A DNA stretch of 64,000 nucleotides from an uncultured Paracoccaceae bacterium (GCA_947499725.1 CANMPK010000004.1:147550-211549), one strand, 5' to 3'; positions 18,110 through 29,169 are shown, numbered from the stretch's first letter. Notes: generated by a model not told the origin, from the letters alone. Program-made: numbers and translations.

Positions 18110-20209
18110 ATGCCTGATCTGCTGATTGAACTCTTTTCCGAAGAAATCCCTGCGCGTATGCAAAAGCGTGCTGCGGATGATCTGAAAAAACGTGTGACCG
18201 ATGGTTTGGTTGAGGCCGGTTTGACCTATGCCCATGCCAAAGCGTTTTCCACGCCGCGCCGTTTGACCTTGGCGCTGGAAGGCATGTTGGCGGAAAGCCC
18301 AACCGTGCGCGAAGAGCGTAAGGGCCCAAAGGTTGGTGCGCCTGAGAAAGCCATCGAGGGCTTTTTGCGCGGTGCTGGCCTGACGATGGACCAGCTTGAA
18401 GAGCGTGAGACCCCAAAGGGCAACGTATACTTCGCAACCATCGAAAAGCCGGGCCGCCCGGCTGCCGAGATCGTGGCAGAGGTTCTGGCAGACACCATTC
18501 GTAACTTCCCATGGCCAAAGTCCATGCGCTGGGGCGCTGGCTCTTTGCGTTGGGTGCGTCCTTTGCATTCGATCCTGTGCATTACGTCTGATGAAAATGG
18601 CGCAGAGATCGTACCGCTTGATGTGGATGGGATTGCCTCTGGTGATACCACCGAAGGCCACCGCTTTATGGGCGAGGGGCGTTTTGCGGTGACGGGCTTT
18701 GAAGACTACGAAGCCAAGCTGAAGAAAAGCCACGTGATCCTGTCGGCTGAAGAACGTGCCGAGACCATCTGGGCGGATGCGCAGAACCTGGCCTTTGCGC
18801 AAGGCTTGGAAGTTGTGGACGACAAGGGTCTGTTGGCAGAGGTCGCAGGCTTGGTGGAATGGCCGGTGACGCTGATCGGCGACATTGCGGATGATTTCCT
18901 GAACCTGCCGCCTGAGGTTCTGCAAACCTCGATGAAAGAGCACCAAAAGTTCTTCTCGGTAAAGAACTCAAAGACCGGCCGGATTGAGAAATTCATCACT
19001 GTCGCCAACCGCGAGACCAAAGACAATGGCGCGACCATTCTGGCGGGGAACCAAAAGGTTCTGTTCGCCCGTCTGTCTGATGCGAAATTCTTCTGGGAAA
19101 ACGATGTGCGCACCGCGAAAGCTGGCGCGCAGGAATGGCTGGATAAGCTGGGCAATGTGACCTTCCACAATAAGCTGGGCTCTCAAGCAGCGCGGATTGA
19201 CCGCATCGCAGCCTTGGCGCGCGAGATCGCGCCGTTTGTGGGCGCAGACGCGGATGTGGCTGAAAAAGCGGCGCGTTGGGCGAAGGCGGATCTGTCATCT
19301 GAAATGGTTTATGAATTCCCAGAGCTGCAGGGCCTGATGGGTCGCTACTATGCGGAATTCGCAGGTCACGTAGCAGAGGTCGCGGCGGCGGCAACAGAAC
19401 ATTACTCGCCGCTGGGCCCATCGGATGATGTGCCAACGGCGCCGGTTTCTGTGGCCGTTGCGCTCGCGGATAAGCTGGACGTACTGACAGGCTTCTGGGC
19501 GATTGACGAAAAGCCTACAGGCTCCAAAGACCCGTTTGCCCTGCGCCGTGCGGCTTTGGGTGTTATTCGGTTGATCTTGGAAAACAAAGTGCAAATGAGA
19601 TTGATCGCTCCGGGAAGCGCCGTGCACGCTGGTTTTACTATGCTGGTAACCGCAAAACATATTAGGGGAATGGAGACAAAAAAAGTCGACCTCCTCTCCT
19701 TCTTCCATGATCGCCTAAAGGTCTTCCTGCGCGATCAAGGTATCCGTCATGACGTGATCGATGCTTGCATTGCGATGGACGGGAATGATGACATCGCCCT
19801 CTTGGTGAACCGCGCGAAAGCGCTGCAGGCCTTCTTGTCGACGGATGACGGTGAAAACCTGTTGCAGGGTTTCAAACGTGCCAACAACATCTTGACGCAA
19901 GCGGAAGAAAAAGACGGTGTGGAATATTCCTACGGCGCCGATTTGAAGTTCGTCGAAGAAGATGCCGAAAAAGCGCTGTTTGAAGCACTCGATAAGTTCG
20001 AAGAGCCGATCAACGAAGCGATCCGCAGCGAAGACTTTGCGGCGGCCATGGCGGGCCTCGCGGGCCTGCGCGCGCCGATCGATGCTTTCTTTGAAGCTGT
20101 TCAGGTGAATGCGGAAAATGATGTGGTGCGCCGCAACCGTTTGAATCTGCTCAGCCGTATCCGCAAGCTTTGCGCCTCTGTTGCGGATCTGACCAAGGTT
20201 GAAGGCTAA
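18110..20209 (+). CDS. glyS: Glycine--tRNA ligase beta subunit
   Basis: A 699-residue tRNA-binding beta subunit. It begins with the family signature LLIELFSEEIPARMQKRA and has PPEVLQTSMKEHQKFFSV and FALRRAALGVIRLILEN in the HD-like and anticodon-binding regions. GGAAGG lies upstream of the ATG. It completes the glyQ-membrane protein-glyS operon, which ends at the terminator beginning at 20255. Alpha and beta subunits are both essential for glycyl-tRNA formation in this type of synthetase. Confidence 0.97.
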   Translation: MPDLLIELFSEEIPARMQKRAADDLKKRVTDGLVEAGLTYAHAKAFSTPRRLTLALEGMLAESPTVREERKGPKVGAPEKAIEGFLRGAGLTMDQLEERETPKGNVYFATIEKPGRPAAEIVAEVLADTIRNFPWPKSMRWGAGSLRWVRPLHSILCITSDENGAEIVPLDVDGIASGDTTEGHRFMGEGRFAVTGFEDYEAKLKKSHVILSAEERAETIWADAQNLAFAQGLEVVDDKGLLAEVAGLVEWPVTLIGDIADDFLNLPPEVLQTSMKEHQKFFSVKNSKTGRIEKFITVANRETKDNGATILAGNQKVLFARLSDAKFFWENDVRTAKAGAQEWLDKLGNVTFHNKLGSQAARIDRIAALAREIAPFVGADADVAEKAARWAKADLSSEMVYEFPELQGLMGRYYAEFAGHVAEVAAAATEHYSPLGPSDDVPTAPVSVAVALADKLDVLTGFWAIDEKPTGSKDPFALRRAALGVIRLILENKVQMRLIAPGSAVHAGFTMLVTAKHIRGMETKKVDLLSFFHDRLKVFLRDQGIRHDVIDACIAMDGNDDIALLVNRAKALQAFLSTDDGENLLQGFKRANNILTQAEEKDGVEYSYGADLKFVEEDAEKALFEALDKFEEPINEAIRSEDFAAAMAGLAGLRAPIDAFFEAVQVNAENDVVRRNRLNLLSRIRKLCASVADLTKVEG

Positions 20210-20224
20210 GGCCAAACAGGCTTC

Positions 20225-20254
20225 TTCTTGATGAAAATACCTCCGCCGGAGGCA
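20225..20254 (+). repeat. Intergenic repeat element, copy A
   Basis: TTCTTGATGAAAATACCTC followed by a GC-rich inverted sequence (CCGCCGG). It matches the element at 30088-30130 (TTCTTGGCGAAAATACCTC, then a CCGGGGC/GCCCCGG hairpin). Both lie just past the stop codon of a plus-strand operon. This looks like a family of short post-operon elements; only two copies are seen here. Confidence 0.5.
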
Positions 20255-20288
20255 GCGTCGGATTTCCTTTAGAAATCCGGCGCTTTTT
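20255..20288 (+). terminator. Rho-independent terminator after glyS
   Basis: GCGTCGGATTTC pairs with GAAATCCGGCGC across a 5-base loop (one G-T pair) and is followed by TTTTT. It starts 46 bases after the glyS stop codon. Confidence 0.88.
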
Positions 20289-20357
20289 ATTGGATCGTTA
20301 CGTTTCCCTTGCGCGATGCGCCTTGATGCCTATGCTTCCCCAAGGAGGATTGCCGCA

Positions 20358-22898
20358 GTGCAGCAAGAGAATGGTTTTATCACGTTAATCACCGAAACCG
20401 CGTCCATGTCACCGGATCGACATGGCGGTCGGGCCAAATGCTTGCAGCGTTTGGTGCGCCTTAAGCTGCCTGTCCCAACCACAGTGGCTCTGTCGTTTGA
20501 TGCGGTGCGCCGGATTGCTGGCGGGGAAATGCCCGATATGGACGCGTTGATCGCGCCTTTCGCGGCGGGGCATTTGCTGTGTGTGCGCCCAAGTTCGCAA
20601 GACCCAGATTGGGGTGGGCCGGGGGCTGTGCTGAATATCGGTATCAATGATGCCCGCCACAAAGAACTGGCGGATGAGATTGGCAAAGCTGCCGCAGATG
20701 AATTGTACCTGCGGTTCATTCAAGCCTATTCCATTCATGTGGCGCGGCTTGATCCGGATATGTTTGATGACATTGATCCCAAGGCCGAAACGGCCTTGCG
20801 CGACACTTTGTTGGCCTACGAAGACGAAGCGGAAGAGAGTTTTCCGCAAGAGCCGAAAGACCAACTCGCTGGTGTTCTACGGTCAATGGCGCGCGCTTGG
20901 GAAGGGACCTCGGCCCGATTGTTGCGCATGGCCAAAGGCGCGCCTGCGGATGCGGGGCTGGGTTTGGTCGTGCAGGCCATGGTGCTGGGTGTTGGCACTG
21001 GCGAAAGCGGCTCTGGCGTGATGCAGCTCGTGGATAGCGAAACCGGTGACCCCATGATCAAAGGGCGCTATCTGTCGCAATCGCAGTGGCGCGACGCTTT
21101 GGAAGCCGGGGATCGCTCGATGTTCCTGCAAAAAGACAGCCGTGGCACGAGTTTGCAGGAAAGCCTGCCGGATGCCTATGACATGCTGCTTGGTTTTGCG
21201 CGTAAGATGCGCGTGAAGCTGCGTGAAGAAATGCAGATGGAGTTCACCATCGAAAACGGCGAAGTGCATGTTCTGGATGGTGTGCGCTTGCAGCGTTCCG
21301 CGCGGGCGGCTGTGAAGATTGCCGTGGCTCTGGCTGAAGATAAGATCATCCCACGCGAAGAGGCGGTGATGCGTATTGATCCGCGTGCCTTGAACGAGCT
21401 TTTGCACCGGCAAGTGGATCCTGAAGCAGAGCGCGATGTTCTCGCCGATGGTGTGGCTGCGAGCCCTGGTGCGGCGACAGGTAAAATCGTGTTTTCCGCT
21501 CAAGAGGCGCAGGCCGCTGATGCGCGGGGCGAACCCTGTATTTTGGTGCGACGTGAAACCAATCCAGAAGACATTCGCGGCATGCACGGTTCTGTTGCTG
21601 TTCTAACCGAACGCGGCGGGATCACCAGCCATGCGGCGGTGATCGCGCGTGGTCTTGGTTTGCCGTGTGTAGTTGGCGCGCATGGTCTGCGCTTTAAGCC
21701 GCGTTCGCGCCAATTGATTGCGGCAGGTGGCCGCGTGTTCAAAGAAGGTGATGTGCTCACGATTGATGGCACCAATGGTCAGGTTCTGGCGGGTGAGCCG
21801 AAGATGCTGGAGGCGAACTGGGATGACTCTTTCCGCAGCTTGATGGATTGGGCGGATGACGCGCGTGATATCGATGTACGCGCAAATGCGGATACGCCAG
21901 CGGATGCCAAAACGGCGCGGAACTTTCGCGCGCAGGGCATTGGGCTTTGCCGCACCGAACATATGTTTTTTGATGCAGACCGCCTGACGGTGATGCGCGA
22001 GATGATTTTTGCAGATGCGCCGCAAGACCGCCAAGCAGCGTTGGAGCGGTTGTTGCCGATGCAGCGCAATGACTTTGTAGATCTGTTCCGGATTATGCAG
22101 GGGCAGCCCGTGTGTATTCGCTTGTTTGATCCGCCATTGCACGAGTTCCTGCCGCATGATCGCGCGGGGATGCGGGATTTGGCTGAGGCGTTGAACTTGC
22201 CTTTGTCGGTGGTGGAACGTCGTGTTCAGGCGCTTGGGGAATATAACCCGATGCTGGGCATGCGCGGCGTGCGTCTTGGGATCACCGTGCCTGAGATTTA
22301 CGACATGCAGGCGCGCGCTATTTTTGAGGCTACAATCGAGGCTTCGAAAGACGGCGATCCTGTGGTGCCCGAGATCATGATCCCGCTGGTTAGCGCCAAG
22401 CGCGAAGTGGAATTGGTGAAGACCCGGATTGATGCGGTTGCGGCTGCTGTGCGTACAGAGCAAGGGCAGAACTTTGATTTCCGTTTGGGCGTGATGGTGG
22501 AAACACCGCGCGCGGCGTTGCGGGCCGGAGATATTGCGCCGCATTGTGATTTCTTTAGCTTCGGCACAAACGATCTAACGCAGATGACATACGGCTTATC
22601 GCGCGATGACGCGGGGCGCTTTATGTCAAACTATGTGCAGCAGGGCGTCTATGTCGAAGATCCGTTTCACACCTTGGATGTTGATGGCGTAGGCGAGTTG
22701 CTGAAATTGGGGGCGGAACGTGGACGGTCGGTAAATCCGAATTTGAAGCTTTCTGTCTGTGGTGAGCATGGGGGCAGCCCCGAATCGATTGCCTTTTGTC
22801 GCAAGACTGACATGAACTATGTGTCATGCTCTCCGTTCCGTGTACCTGTGGCTCGGCTGGCTGCCGCTCAACTCGCGATTCAGGATAAGTTACAGTAA
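20358..22898 (+). CDS. PPDK-like PEP-utilising enzyme, divergent
   Basis: An 846-residue relative of pyruvate phosphate dikinase. The start is GTG at 20358 because a perfect AAGGAGG lies 9 bases upstream; an ATG 42 bases earlier has no ribosome site. The swivelling domain keeps GGITSHAAVIARG with the phospho-accepting His425, and the PEP/pyruvate barrel keeps GIGLCRTEHMFF, FGTNDLTQMTYGLSRDD and the terminal Cys801 in CGEHGG. The N-terminal ATP-grasp part is changed: RPSSQDPDWGGPGAVLN stands where PPDK has R-S-G-A-x-x-S-M-P-G-M-M-D-T, and the LQTR motif reads LDGVR. It may be a dikinase with altered nucleotide use or a regulatory relative. It stands alone after glyS. Confidence 0.85.
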   Translation: MQQENGFITLITETASMSPDRHGGRAKCLQRLVRLKLPVPTTVALSFDAVRRIAGGEMPDMDALIAPFAAGHLLCVRPSSQDPDWGGPGAVLNIGINDARHKELADEIGKAAADELYLRFIQAYSIHVARLDPDMFDDIDPKAETALRDTLLAYEDEAEESFPQEPKDQLAGVLRSMARAWEGTSARLLRMAKGAPADAGLGLVVQAMVLGVGTGESGSGVMQLVDSETGDPMIKGRYLSQSQWRDALEAGDRSMFLQKDSRGTSLQESLPDAYDMLLGFARKMRVKLREEMQMEFTIENGEVHVLDGVRLQRSARAAVKIAVALAEDKIIPREEAVMRIDPRALNELLHRQVDPEAERDVLADGVAASPGAATGKIVFSAQEAQAADARGEPCILVRRETNPEDIRGMHGSVAVLTERGGITSHAAVIARGLGLPCVVGAHGLRFKPRSRQLIAAGGRVFKEGDVLTIDGTNGQVLAGEPKMLEANWDDSFRSLMDWADDARDIDVRANADTPADAKTARNFRAQGIGLCRTEHMFFDADRLTVMREMIFADAPQDRQAALERLLPMQRNDFVDLFRIMQGQPVCIRLFDPPLHEFLPHDRAGMRDLAEALNLPLSVVERRVQALGEYNPMLGMRGVRLGITVPEIYDMQARAIFEATIEASKDGDPVVPEIMIPLVSAKREVELVKTRIDAVAAAVRTEQGQNFDFRLGVMVETPRAALRAGDIAPHCDFFSFGTNDLTQMTYGLSRDDAGRFMSNYVQQGVYVEDPFHTLDVDGVGELLKLGAERGRSVNPNLKLSVCGEHGGSPESIAFCRKTDMNYVSCSPFRVPVARLAAAQLAIQDKLQ

Positions 22899-23008
22899 AC
22901 CCTAAGTTTTTAAGGGGGAATGCGCTTTTGCATGACGGGTTTGTGGCCTGCGCAGGGCGCTTGGGTAGACCTTTTGGGCGTTTTTTACTAAATACCCCCG
23001 AATGTTTT

Positions 23009-23028
23009 GCCGATCTGGGGGGATCGGC
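23009..23028 (+). other. Hairpin in the leader of the cell wall hydrolase gene
   Basis: GCCGATC pairs perfectly with GATCGGC around a 6-base G-rich loop, ending 21 bases before the ATG at 23050. A CCCCC run at 22995-22999 could alternatively pair with the G loop. The position suggests a 5' untranslated region element or a weak terminator between the PPDK-like gene and the hydrolase gene, but there is no T tract directly after it. Confidence 0.4.
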
Positions 23029-23049
23029 CTGGAAACTTTAGGGGCTGCT

Positions 23050-23685
23050 ATGCGCTTTCTGAAACACACTTTCTGTGCCGTCGCGATGATGGCCACGTCT
23101 GCTTTTGCGGACTCGCCAGTGAACCCTGTCGCGCAGGCCATTGAGTTTGAGCGGCAGCAAATTGCTTTGCTGAGCGGTGAAAAGTTGGTGGATCTTTTTT
23201 CTAAGAAGAAGAAAGAGAAGTTTGACTCTATCCAGCTGACCCGTTCTTGGATTGATGCGCAGCCTGCTGTGTCTGGTGGTGATCAATGGGCTTGTTTGGC
23301 TGAGGCGCTGTATTTCGAAGCGCGCGGCGAAAGCGTGAAAGGCCAGTTTGCTGTGGCTGAGGTTATCTTGAACCGTGTGGACAGCAGTCGTTTCCCAAAC
23401 TCAATCTGTGGCGTTATTCACCAGGGGACGGGCCGCAAATATGCGTGTCAGTTCACTTTTACCTGTGATGGCCACCCAGAGAACATTCACGAGCCGGCGG
23501 CCTATCGCCGCGTTGGTAAGATCGCCCAGTTGATGATCGATGGCGCGCCGCGCAATCTGACATCCGGCGCGACTTACTATCATACGAAAGCTGTGAACCC
23601 ACGTTGGGCGCGTCAGTTCTCTCGGACGGCGACCATTGGGGTGCACCACTTCTATCGCCCGAGCACACGGGTTTCCCAAAACTAA
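23050..23685 (+). CDS. Cell wall hydrolase, SleB/CwlJ family
   Basis: A 211-residue exported protein. MRFLKHTFCAVAMMATSAFAD is a signal peptide. The hydrolase_2 domain starts near residue 80 with CLAEALYFEARGES, where the Glu of AEALYFEARGE is the proposed catalytic acid, followed by VAEVILNRVDSSRFPNSICGVI and the late GATYYHT motif. Related proteins cleave cortex or septal peptidoglycan; in non-sporulating alphaproteobacteria the target is the ordinary sacculus. The basic KKKKEKF segment between signal peptide and domain could aid wall contact. The start is chosen for the signal peptide; an earlier in-frame ATG at 23002 is not supported. Confidence 0.92.
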   Translation: MRFLKHTFCAVAMMATSAFADSPVNPVAQAIEFERQQIALLSGEKLVDLFSKKKKEKFDSIQLTRSWIDAQPAVSGGDQWACLAEALYFEARGESVKGQFAVAEVILNRVDSSRFPNSICGVIHQGTGRKYACQFTFTCDGHPENIHEPAAYRRVGKIAQLMIDGAPRNLTSGATYYHTKAVNPRWARQFSRTATIGVHHFYRPSTRVSQN

Positions 23686-23735
23686 TTGGTAATGCGTTGA
23701 TCTGGTTGCTATAGGCCTGTGAACAGGAGGCTTCT

Positions 23736-24602
23736 ATGGTGCGTGAGATTTCCCAAGCATTTGATCATCCGCTGATGCGGTCGCAAGCGATGCCGATTGA
23801 AGGCGTGGCGGATCGATTGTCGTTGCGTGATCATGTGGTCACTGTCGAGATTGGGGCATTTCAAGCAGAGCGTGACATGACCCAGCGTTTGTCTTTTGAC
23901 ATCGTGGTTGAGGTGCGCGCGCCAGAGGCGGATGCCGAGGATGATGTGGATCAGATCCTGTCTTATGATCGGTTGGCATGGGCGATTGATCATGAGCTGA
24001 AGGCTGAGCGCCTGAACCTTTTGGAGACTTTGGCCGAACGGATCGCGGATCGTATTTTGGCGGAGCCGCAGGCCTTGCGGGTGTTCTTGCGCATTCAGAA
24101 GCTGGATAAGGGCAATGGCAAGTTGGGCGTCGAAATCGTGCGTGAACTTGGGCAGGGCGCTGTTGAGCTGGAGGCAGAGGTCTCGCCTAAAGTGGTTTTC
24201 GTGGAATGGGCCGTACAGAAGGCTGACGGCTTTGCAGCGTGGCTGCGGGATGAGATGGCGCAGCAAGCGCAATTGGTTTTGTGTTTGGATGTGCCTGAGG
24301 CGCGATTGCACGCGGCTGACGCACAGGCACAGTGGACAATCGATTTGTTGGCGATTGAGCAGGCCGCATGGCAGTTGGCGGCAGAGGTGGATGGTTTGAC
24401 CGTCGCTGCAAGCCGAACAGAACTAGATTGGGCGTTGAAGAATGGGATGCCTTGCGTTTGGGCGCCTTCAAAGCTGGTTTTGGATGCCACTGAAAGCCCC
24501 GAAGCAAGCGCACAGGGGATTGCGGTTTGGTTTTCGACGCAATGGAACGCCTCTGCTTCGGTGAAACTCGGCAAAGATTTGCCAGCCGAGCACACAATTT
24601 AA
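23736..24602 (+). CDS. folB: Dihydroneopterin aldolase with C-terminal extension
   Basis: A 288-residue protein whose residues about 25-135 form a FolB domain (DRLSLRDHVVTVEIGAFQAERDMTQRLSFDIVVEV, then LNLLETLAERIADRIL), which converts dihydroneopterin to hydroxymethyl-dihydropterin and glycolaldehyde. A normal FolB is about 120 residues; the extra 150 C-terminal residues are of unknown function. That part ends with LDWALKNGMPCVWAPSKLVLD and GIAVWFSTQWNASAS, faintly like the tail of amino-acid-kinase folds; this is a weak guess. AGGAGG precedes the ATG. It heads the folB-folP-glmM operon. Confidence 0.88.
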   Translation: MVREISQAFDHPLMRSQAMPIEGVADRLSLRDHVVTVEIGAFQAERDMTQRLSFDIVVEVRAPEADAEDDVDQILSYDRLAWAIDHELKAERLNLLETLAERIADRILAEPQALRVFLRIQKLDKGNGKLGVEIVRELGQGAVELEAEVSPKVVFVEWAVQKADGFAAWLRDEMAQQAQLVLCLDVPEARLHAADAQAQWTIDLLAIEQAAWQLAAEVDGLTVAASRTELDWALKNGMPCVWAPSKLVLDATESPEASAQGIAVWFSTQWNASASVKLGKDLPAEHTI

Positions 24603-24677
24603 GGACAGAGCGTAACAGTTGGTCATACTGCCCTCTGAACGCTTGCAAAATAAGCGATGTTCCCGCATTTCAATTCC

Positions 24678-25688
24678 ATGAAGACCTATTATCGTCCGAT
24701 CCCGCACAACGATGCGGCCCGTCCAGCTGAGGCTTTGGCACTGGCTGGGGGCTGGTGTTGGTTCACGCATGTTGAGCGTTTGAGCCGTTCGGAGCAGCCT
24801 GACATTGTTCCGGTTGCGGATGTGCCTGCTGAGGTTTTGGATCGCATGACGGCGCCGCGCGGTGATGTGGCTGGGCTGGCGATGCATGCCCCCCAAATCA
24901 TGGGTATTTTGAACGTGACCCCGGATAGTTTCTCTGATGGTGGGCAGTTTAACGCGCCAGAGGCCGCGATTGCGCGGGTGCAAGAGATGCAGGCGCAGGG
25001 CGCGACGATGATTGATATCGGCGGCGAGTCCACGCGGCCCGGTTCTAACTACGTTGAGATCGCCGAGGAGACCGCGCGGACTGCGCCGGTGATTGAGGCA
25101 GTTGCGCCCAAGATCAGCGCTCCGATCAGCATTGATACCCGCAAGGCGCCGGTGGCGGCTGCGGCTTTGGAGGCTGGGGCGTCTTTGTTGAATGATGTGT
25201 CGGGCTTCACCTTTGATGCGGACCACGCGCCCTTGGCTGCCAAACATGGCGTGCCAGTGTGCGTGATGCATGCGCAGGGCGATCCGGCGACGATGCAGGA
25301 TGATCCGAGTTACGATGACGTTCTGCTGGATGTTTTCGATTTCTTAGAAGCGCAGGTGCAGATGCTGGAAAGGCTAGGGCTTGCGCGCGATCAGATTGTT
25401 GTGGATCCGGGCATTGGGTTTGGCAAAACCTTGGATCACAATTTAGCGCTTTTGGCGCGGATCAGTTTATTTCACAGCCTTGGATGTCCGATCCTGCTGG
25501 GCGCGTCGCGCAAGCGGTTTATCGGTACGATTGCTGATGTCACCGAGGCGCAAGAGCGTGCGCCGGGGTCCATCGCGGTGGCGCTGCAGAGCGTCAGCCA
25601 AGGTGTACAATTTTTACGCGTACATGATGTTGCTGAAACCCGGCAGGCTTTGAGCCTGTGGGCCGCGGCGACAAAGGGAGTATTTTGA
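24678..25688 (+). CDS. folP: Dihydropteroate synthase
   Basis: A 336-residue enzyme that joins hydroxymethyl-dihydropterin diphosphate with p-aminobenzoate. After about 70 N-terminal residues not found in E. coli FolP comes the TIM barrel: [16 protein letters not shown], then [13 protein letters not shown] and [13 protein letters not shown], with SRKRFIG near the end. The start at 24678 follows the related roseobacter form M-x-T-Y-Y-R-P; an ATG 21 bases earlier is possible. It overlaps glmM by one base and follows folB by 75 bases, so two folate steps share a message with cell wall precursor synthesis. Confidence 0.95.
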   Translation: MKTYYRPIPHNDAARPAEALALAGGWCWFTHVERLSRSEQPDIVPVADVPAEVLDRMTAPRGDVAGLAMHAPQIMGILNVTPDSFSDGGQFNAPEAAIARVQEMQAQGATMIDIGGESTRPGSNYVEIAEETARTAPVIEAVAPKISAPISIDTRKAPVAAAALEAGASLLNDVSGFTFDADHAPLAAKHGVPVCVMHAQGDPATMQDDPSYDDVLLDVFDFLEAQVQMLERLGLARDQIVVDPGIGFGKTLDHNLALLARISLFHSLGCPILLGASRKRFIGTIADVTEAQERAPGSIAVALQSVSQGVQFLRVHDVAETRQALSLWAAATKGVF

Positions 25689-27034
25689 TGTCTCGCAAAT
25701 TTTTTGGAACAGATGGCGTGCGTGGCACGGCGAACCAATACCCGATGACTGCCGAAATGGCGTTGAAACTGGGGGCCGCAGTTGGGCGGTATTTTCGCAA
25801 TGACGGGGATAATCAGCACCGCGTGGTGATTGGCAAAGACACACGCCTGTCTGGCTATATGTTCGAGAATGCTTTGACGGCGGGTTTGACCTCGACCGGC
25901 ATGAATGTGTTGTTGCTTGGTCCTGTGCCAACACCTGCGGTTGGTTTGCTGACAACGTCGATGCGCGCGGATTTGGGCGTGATGATTTCCGCCAGCCATA
26001 ACCCTGCCGTCGACAATGGCATCAAGTTTTTTGGTCCTGATGGGTTTAAGCTGTCTGATGAAGCCGAGCTTGAGATCGAAAGACTGGTGCTTGAGGGCGT
26101 TGAGCCAGCTCAGCCGCAGAATATTGGTCGTGCGCGCCGGATTGATGATGGTCGTTTCCGCTACATTGAACGTGTGAAAAGTGCTTTGCCGACGGCTTTG
26201 CCGTTCAAGGGTGTGAAAGTTGTCATTGATTGCGCCAATGGCGCGGCCTATCGCGCGGCGCCAGAGGCCTTGTGGGAAATGGGCGCTGAGGTGATTGAAA
26301 TCGGCACAACGCCAAATGGTCTGAACATCAATGACAAATGCGGTTCGACCTATACGCAAACCTGCGCTGAGGCGGTTGTTGCCCATGGCGCTGATGTGGG
26401 TATTTCGCTGGATGGCGATGCGGATCGCGTGATGATCATTGATGAAAACGGGATGGTGGCTGATGGCGACCAAGTGATGGCTTTGCTGGCGTCGCGTTGG
26501 GCTGAAACGGGCCGCCTGAAAGGTGGGGCTTTGGTGGCGACGGTTATGTCGAACCTTGGTCTGGAACGTTTCATGCAAAGCAAAGGTCTGCGTTTGGAGC
26601 GGACGGCTGTGGGTGATCGTTATGTCGTGGAGCGGATGCGCCAAGGTGGGTTTAACCTTGGGGGTGAGCAGTCCGGTCATATTGTCATGACGGATTACGC
26701 CACGACAGGTGATGGCTTGTTGGCGGGTCTTCAGTTCCTTGCCGCTATGGTGGAAACCGGCAAGCCTGCAAGCGCTTTGTCTAAGAGCTTTGAAACCGTG
26801 CCGCAGCTTTTGAAGAACGTGCGTTATGGTGCCGGCCAAACGCCGCTTGAGGTTGCTTCGGTGAAAGAAGCGATTGCCGATGCAGAGGCGCGGTTGAATG
26901 GCAGCGGCCGTTTGCTGATCCGCAAATCCGGCACAGAGCCATTGATCCGCGTCATGGCGGAATGCGAGGACTCTGGGCTGCTGACCAATGTGGTCGACGG
27001 GATCGTGGCCGAGGTTGAAGCGGCGACCTCTTAA
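25688..27034 (+). CDS. glmM: Phosphoglucosamine mutase
   Basis: A 448-residue enzyme that interconverts glucosamine 6-phosphate and 1-phosphate on the way to UDP-GlcNAc. The phosphorylated serine is Ser103 in SASHNP, the Mg site is DGDADR at 242-247, the sugar-binding loop is GEQSGH, and the phosphate-binding end is [12 protein letters not shown]. The folP-glmM order is common in proteobacteria. Its last 4 bases overlap the stop region of the convergent EamA transporter gene. Confidence 0.97.
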   Translation: MSRKFFGTDGVRGTANQYPMTAEMALKLGAAVGRYFRNDGDNQHRVVIGKDTRLSGYMFENALTAGLTSTGMNVLLLGPVPTPAVGLLTTSMRADLGVMISASHNPAVDNGIKFFGPDGFKLSDEAELEIERLVLEGVEPAQPQNIGRARRIDDGRFRYIERVKSALPTALPFKGVKVVIDCANGAAYRAAPEALWEMGAEVIEIGTTPNGLNINDKCGSTYTQTCAEAVVAHGADVGISLDGDADRVMIIDENGMVADGDQVMALLASRWAETGRLKGGALVATVMSNLGLERFMQSKGLRLERTAVGDRYVVERMRQGGFNLGGEQSGHIVMTDYATTGDGLLAGLQFLAAMVETGKPASALSKSFETVPQLLKNVRYGAGQTPLEVASVKEAIADAEARLNGSGRLLIRKSGTEPLIRVMAECEDSGLLTNVVDGIVAEVEAATS

Positions 27035-27933
27035 GGGCGCCGCATCAATGCCTTAAGGCTTGGCCATTGGCTAGCGGCTAGCCCCGTTAGAACCAAGGCC
27101 AACGCGATGAAAAACCGAAACGGTAGGTCTTCGGATAGGATCACTGCACCGAAGACCATAGACCACATCGGGACTTGGTAGTTAACCAATGTCATAAACA
27201 CCGAGCCTGCGCTGCGGATCACAGAGATACGCAGCAGGGTGGCTGCGGCTGTTGGCGCAAGGCCAAGAAACACAATGGCATAGGAGGCGCGTGCGCCTGT
27301 CCACTCTGGCATGCCATCAACGATTAACATCATTGGCAGAAGAATGACCGCGCCCACCAATAACGTGAGCGCAGACAGCGGCACCGGATCAATTGGTGGG
27401 CAGCGCCGTGTCTGGATCGATGAAATCGCATAGCAGAGCGCAGCGCCAACGCAGGCCAATTGCGCCAATGGCTCGGCGCCTTGGCCAAGTTGCGTAAGGC
27501 CCGGGCCGATCAAGATCAAAGCGCCAGAAAATCCGATCAACACCCCAGATAGCTGCCTAAGGGCCAGTTTTTCGTCACTAAAGAAGTGAGCGAGTGGCAG
27601 GATGAATAGCGGGACTGCGGCCATCGAGACGCCTGCAAAGGCAGATGGCACCAAGGAAATTCCCCAGCTGAGCAACATAAACGGAATGGCGGTGGAAAAC
27701 GCGCCGATCAGGATAATGCTGCGCAATAGAGGGCCATTCAGCTTTGGAAACGGCGTGCGCATGACAAGCATCACTAGCAGAAAGGCCAAGGCACCAAGCA
27801 CGGTGCGTGCGCAGGCCACTGTCAGCGGTGGGTAGCCTTCCAACGCCAGCGCGGTGACCATAAATGTGCCGCCCCAAACAACGCCAAGCGTGAGGATCGA
27901 TACCCAATCCATGGGTCTAGGTAGGTTGACCAT
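27031..27933 (-). CDS. EamA/DMT family transporter
   Basis: A 300-residue inner-membrane protein with about ten hydrophobic segments in two repeated EamA halves (first half near [17 protein letters not shown], second near [18 protein letters not shown]). Members export metabolites or amino acids, or import; the substrate cannot be deduced. AGGAG lies 7 bases before the ATG. It is downstream of ilvC on the same strand, but a terminator at 27962-27990 separates them. Confidence 0.9.
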   Translation of the reverse strand: MVNLPRPMDWVSILTLGVVWGGTFMVTALALEGYPPLTVACARTVLGALAFLLVMLVMRTPFPKLNGPLLRSIILIGAFSTAIPFMLLSWGISLVPSAFAGVSMAAVPLFILPLAHFFSDEKLALRQLSGVLIGFSGALILIGPGLTQLGQGAEPLAQLACVGAALCYAISSIQTRRCPPIDPVPLSALTLLVGAVILLPMMLIVDGMPEWTGARASYAIVFLGLAPTAAATLLRISVIRSAGSVFMTLVNYQVPMWSMVFGAVILSEDLPFRFFIALALVLTGLAASQWPSLKALMRRP

Positions 27934-27961
27934 CTTGATCTCCTGACATGTTGCGTGAAAC

Positions 27962-27990
27962 GAAAACGGGGGCCCCGATCAGGGCCCCCG
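27962..27990 (-). terminator. Rho-independent terminator after ilvC
   Basis: CGGGGGCCC and GGGCCCCCG form a perfect 9-bp stem with a 6-base loop; on the minus strand it is followed by TTTT. It is 28 bases downstream of the ilvC stop codon. Confidence 0.85.
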
Positions 27991-28017
27991 CAGAATGCAA
28001 ACTAAAGAACGGTGTTC

Positions 28018-29055
<1,038 letters not shown>

Positions 29056-29169
29056 TTAACTTTGAGGCGACTATACGCAGTTCTGAGGTGAGTTCGAGTG
29101 TGAATGAAGCGTAATTTTGCAAATCAATGGGTATGTTCATTCGCATTTTGTTCAATTATTGTAAGATTC

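Noticed and set aside
22900..22917. CCCTAA/TTAAGGG hairpin after the PPDK-like gene
   Set aside because: The stem is short and AT-rich and no T tract follows, so it is too weak to call a terminator.
25472..26839. 455-codon open frame on the minus strand
   Set aside because: Antisense to folP and glmM, both with intact motifs in a coupled operon.
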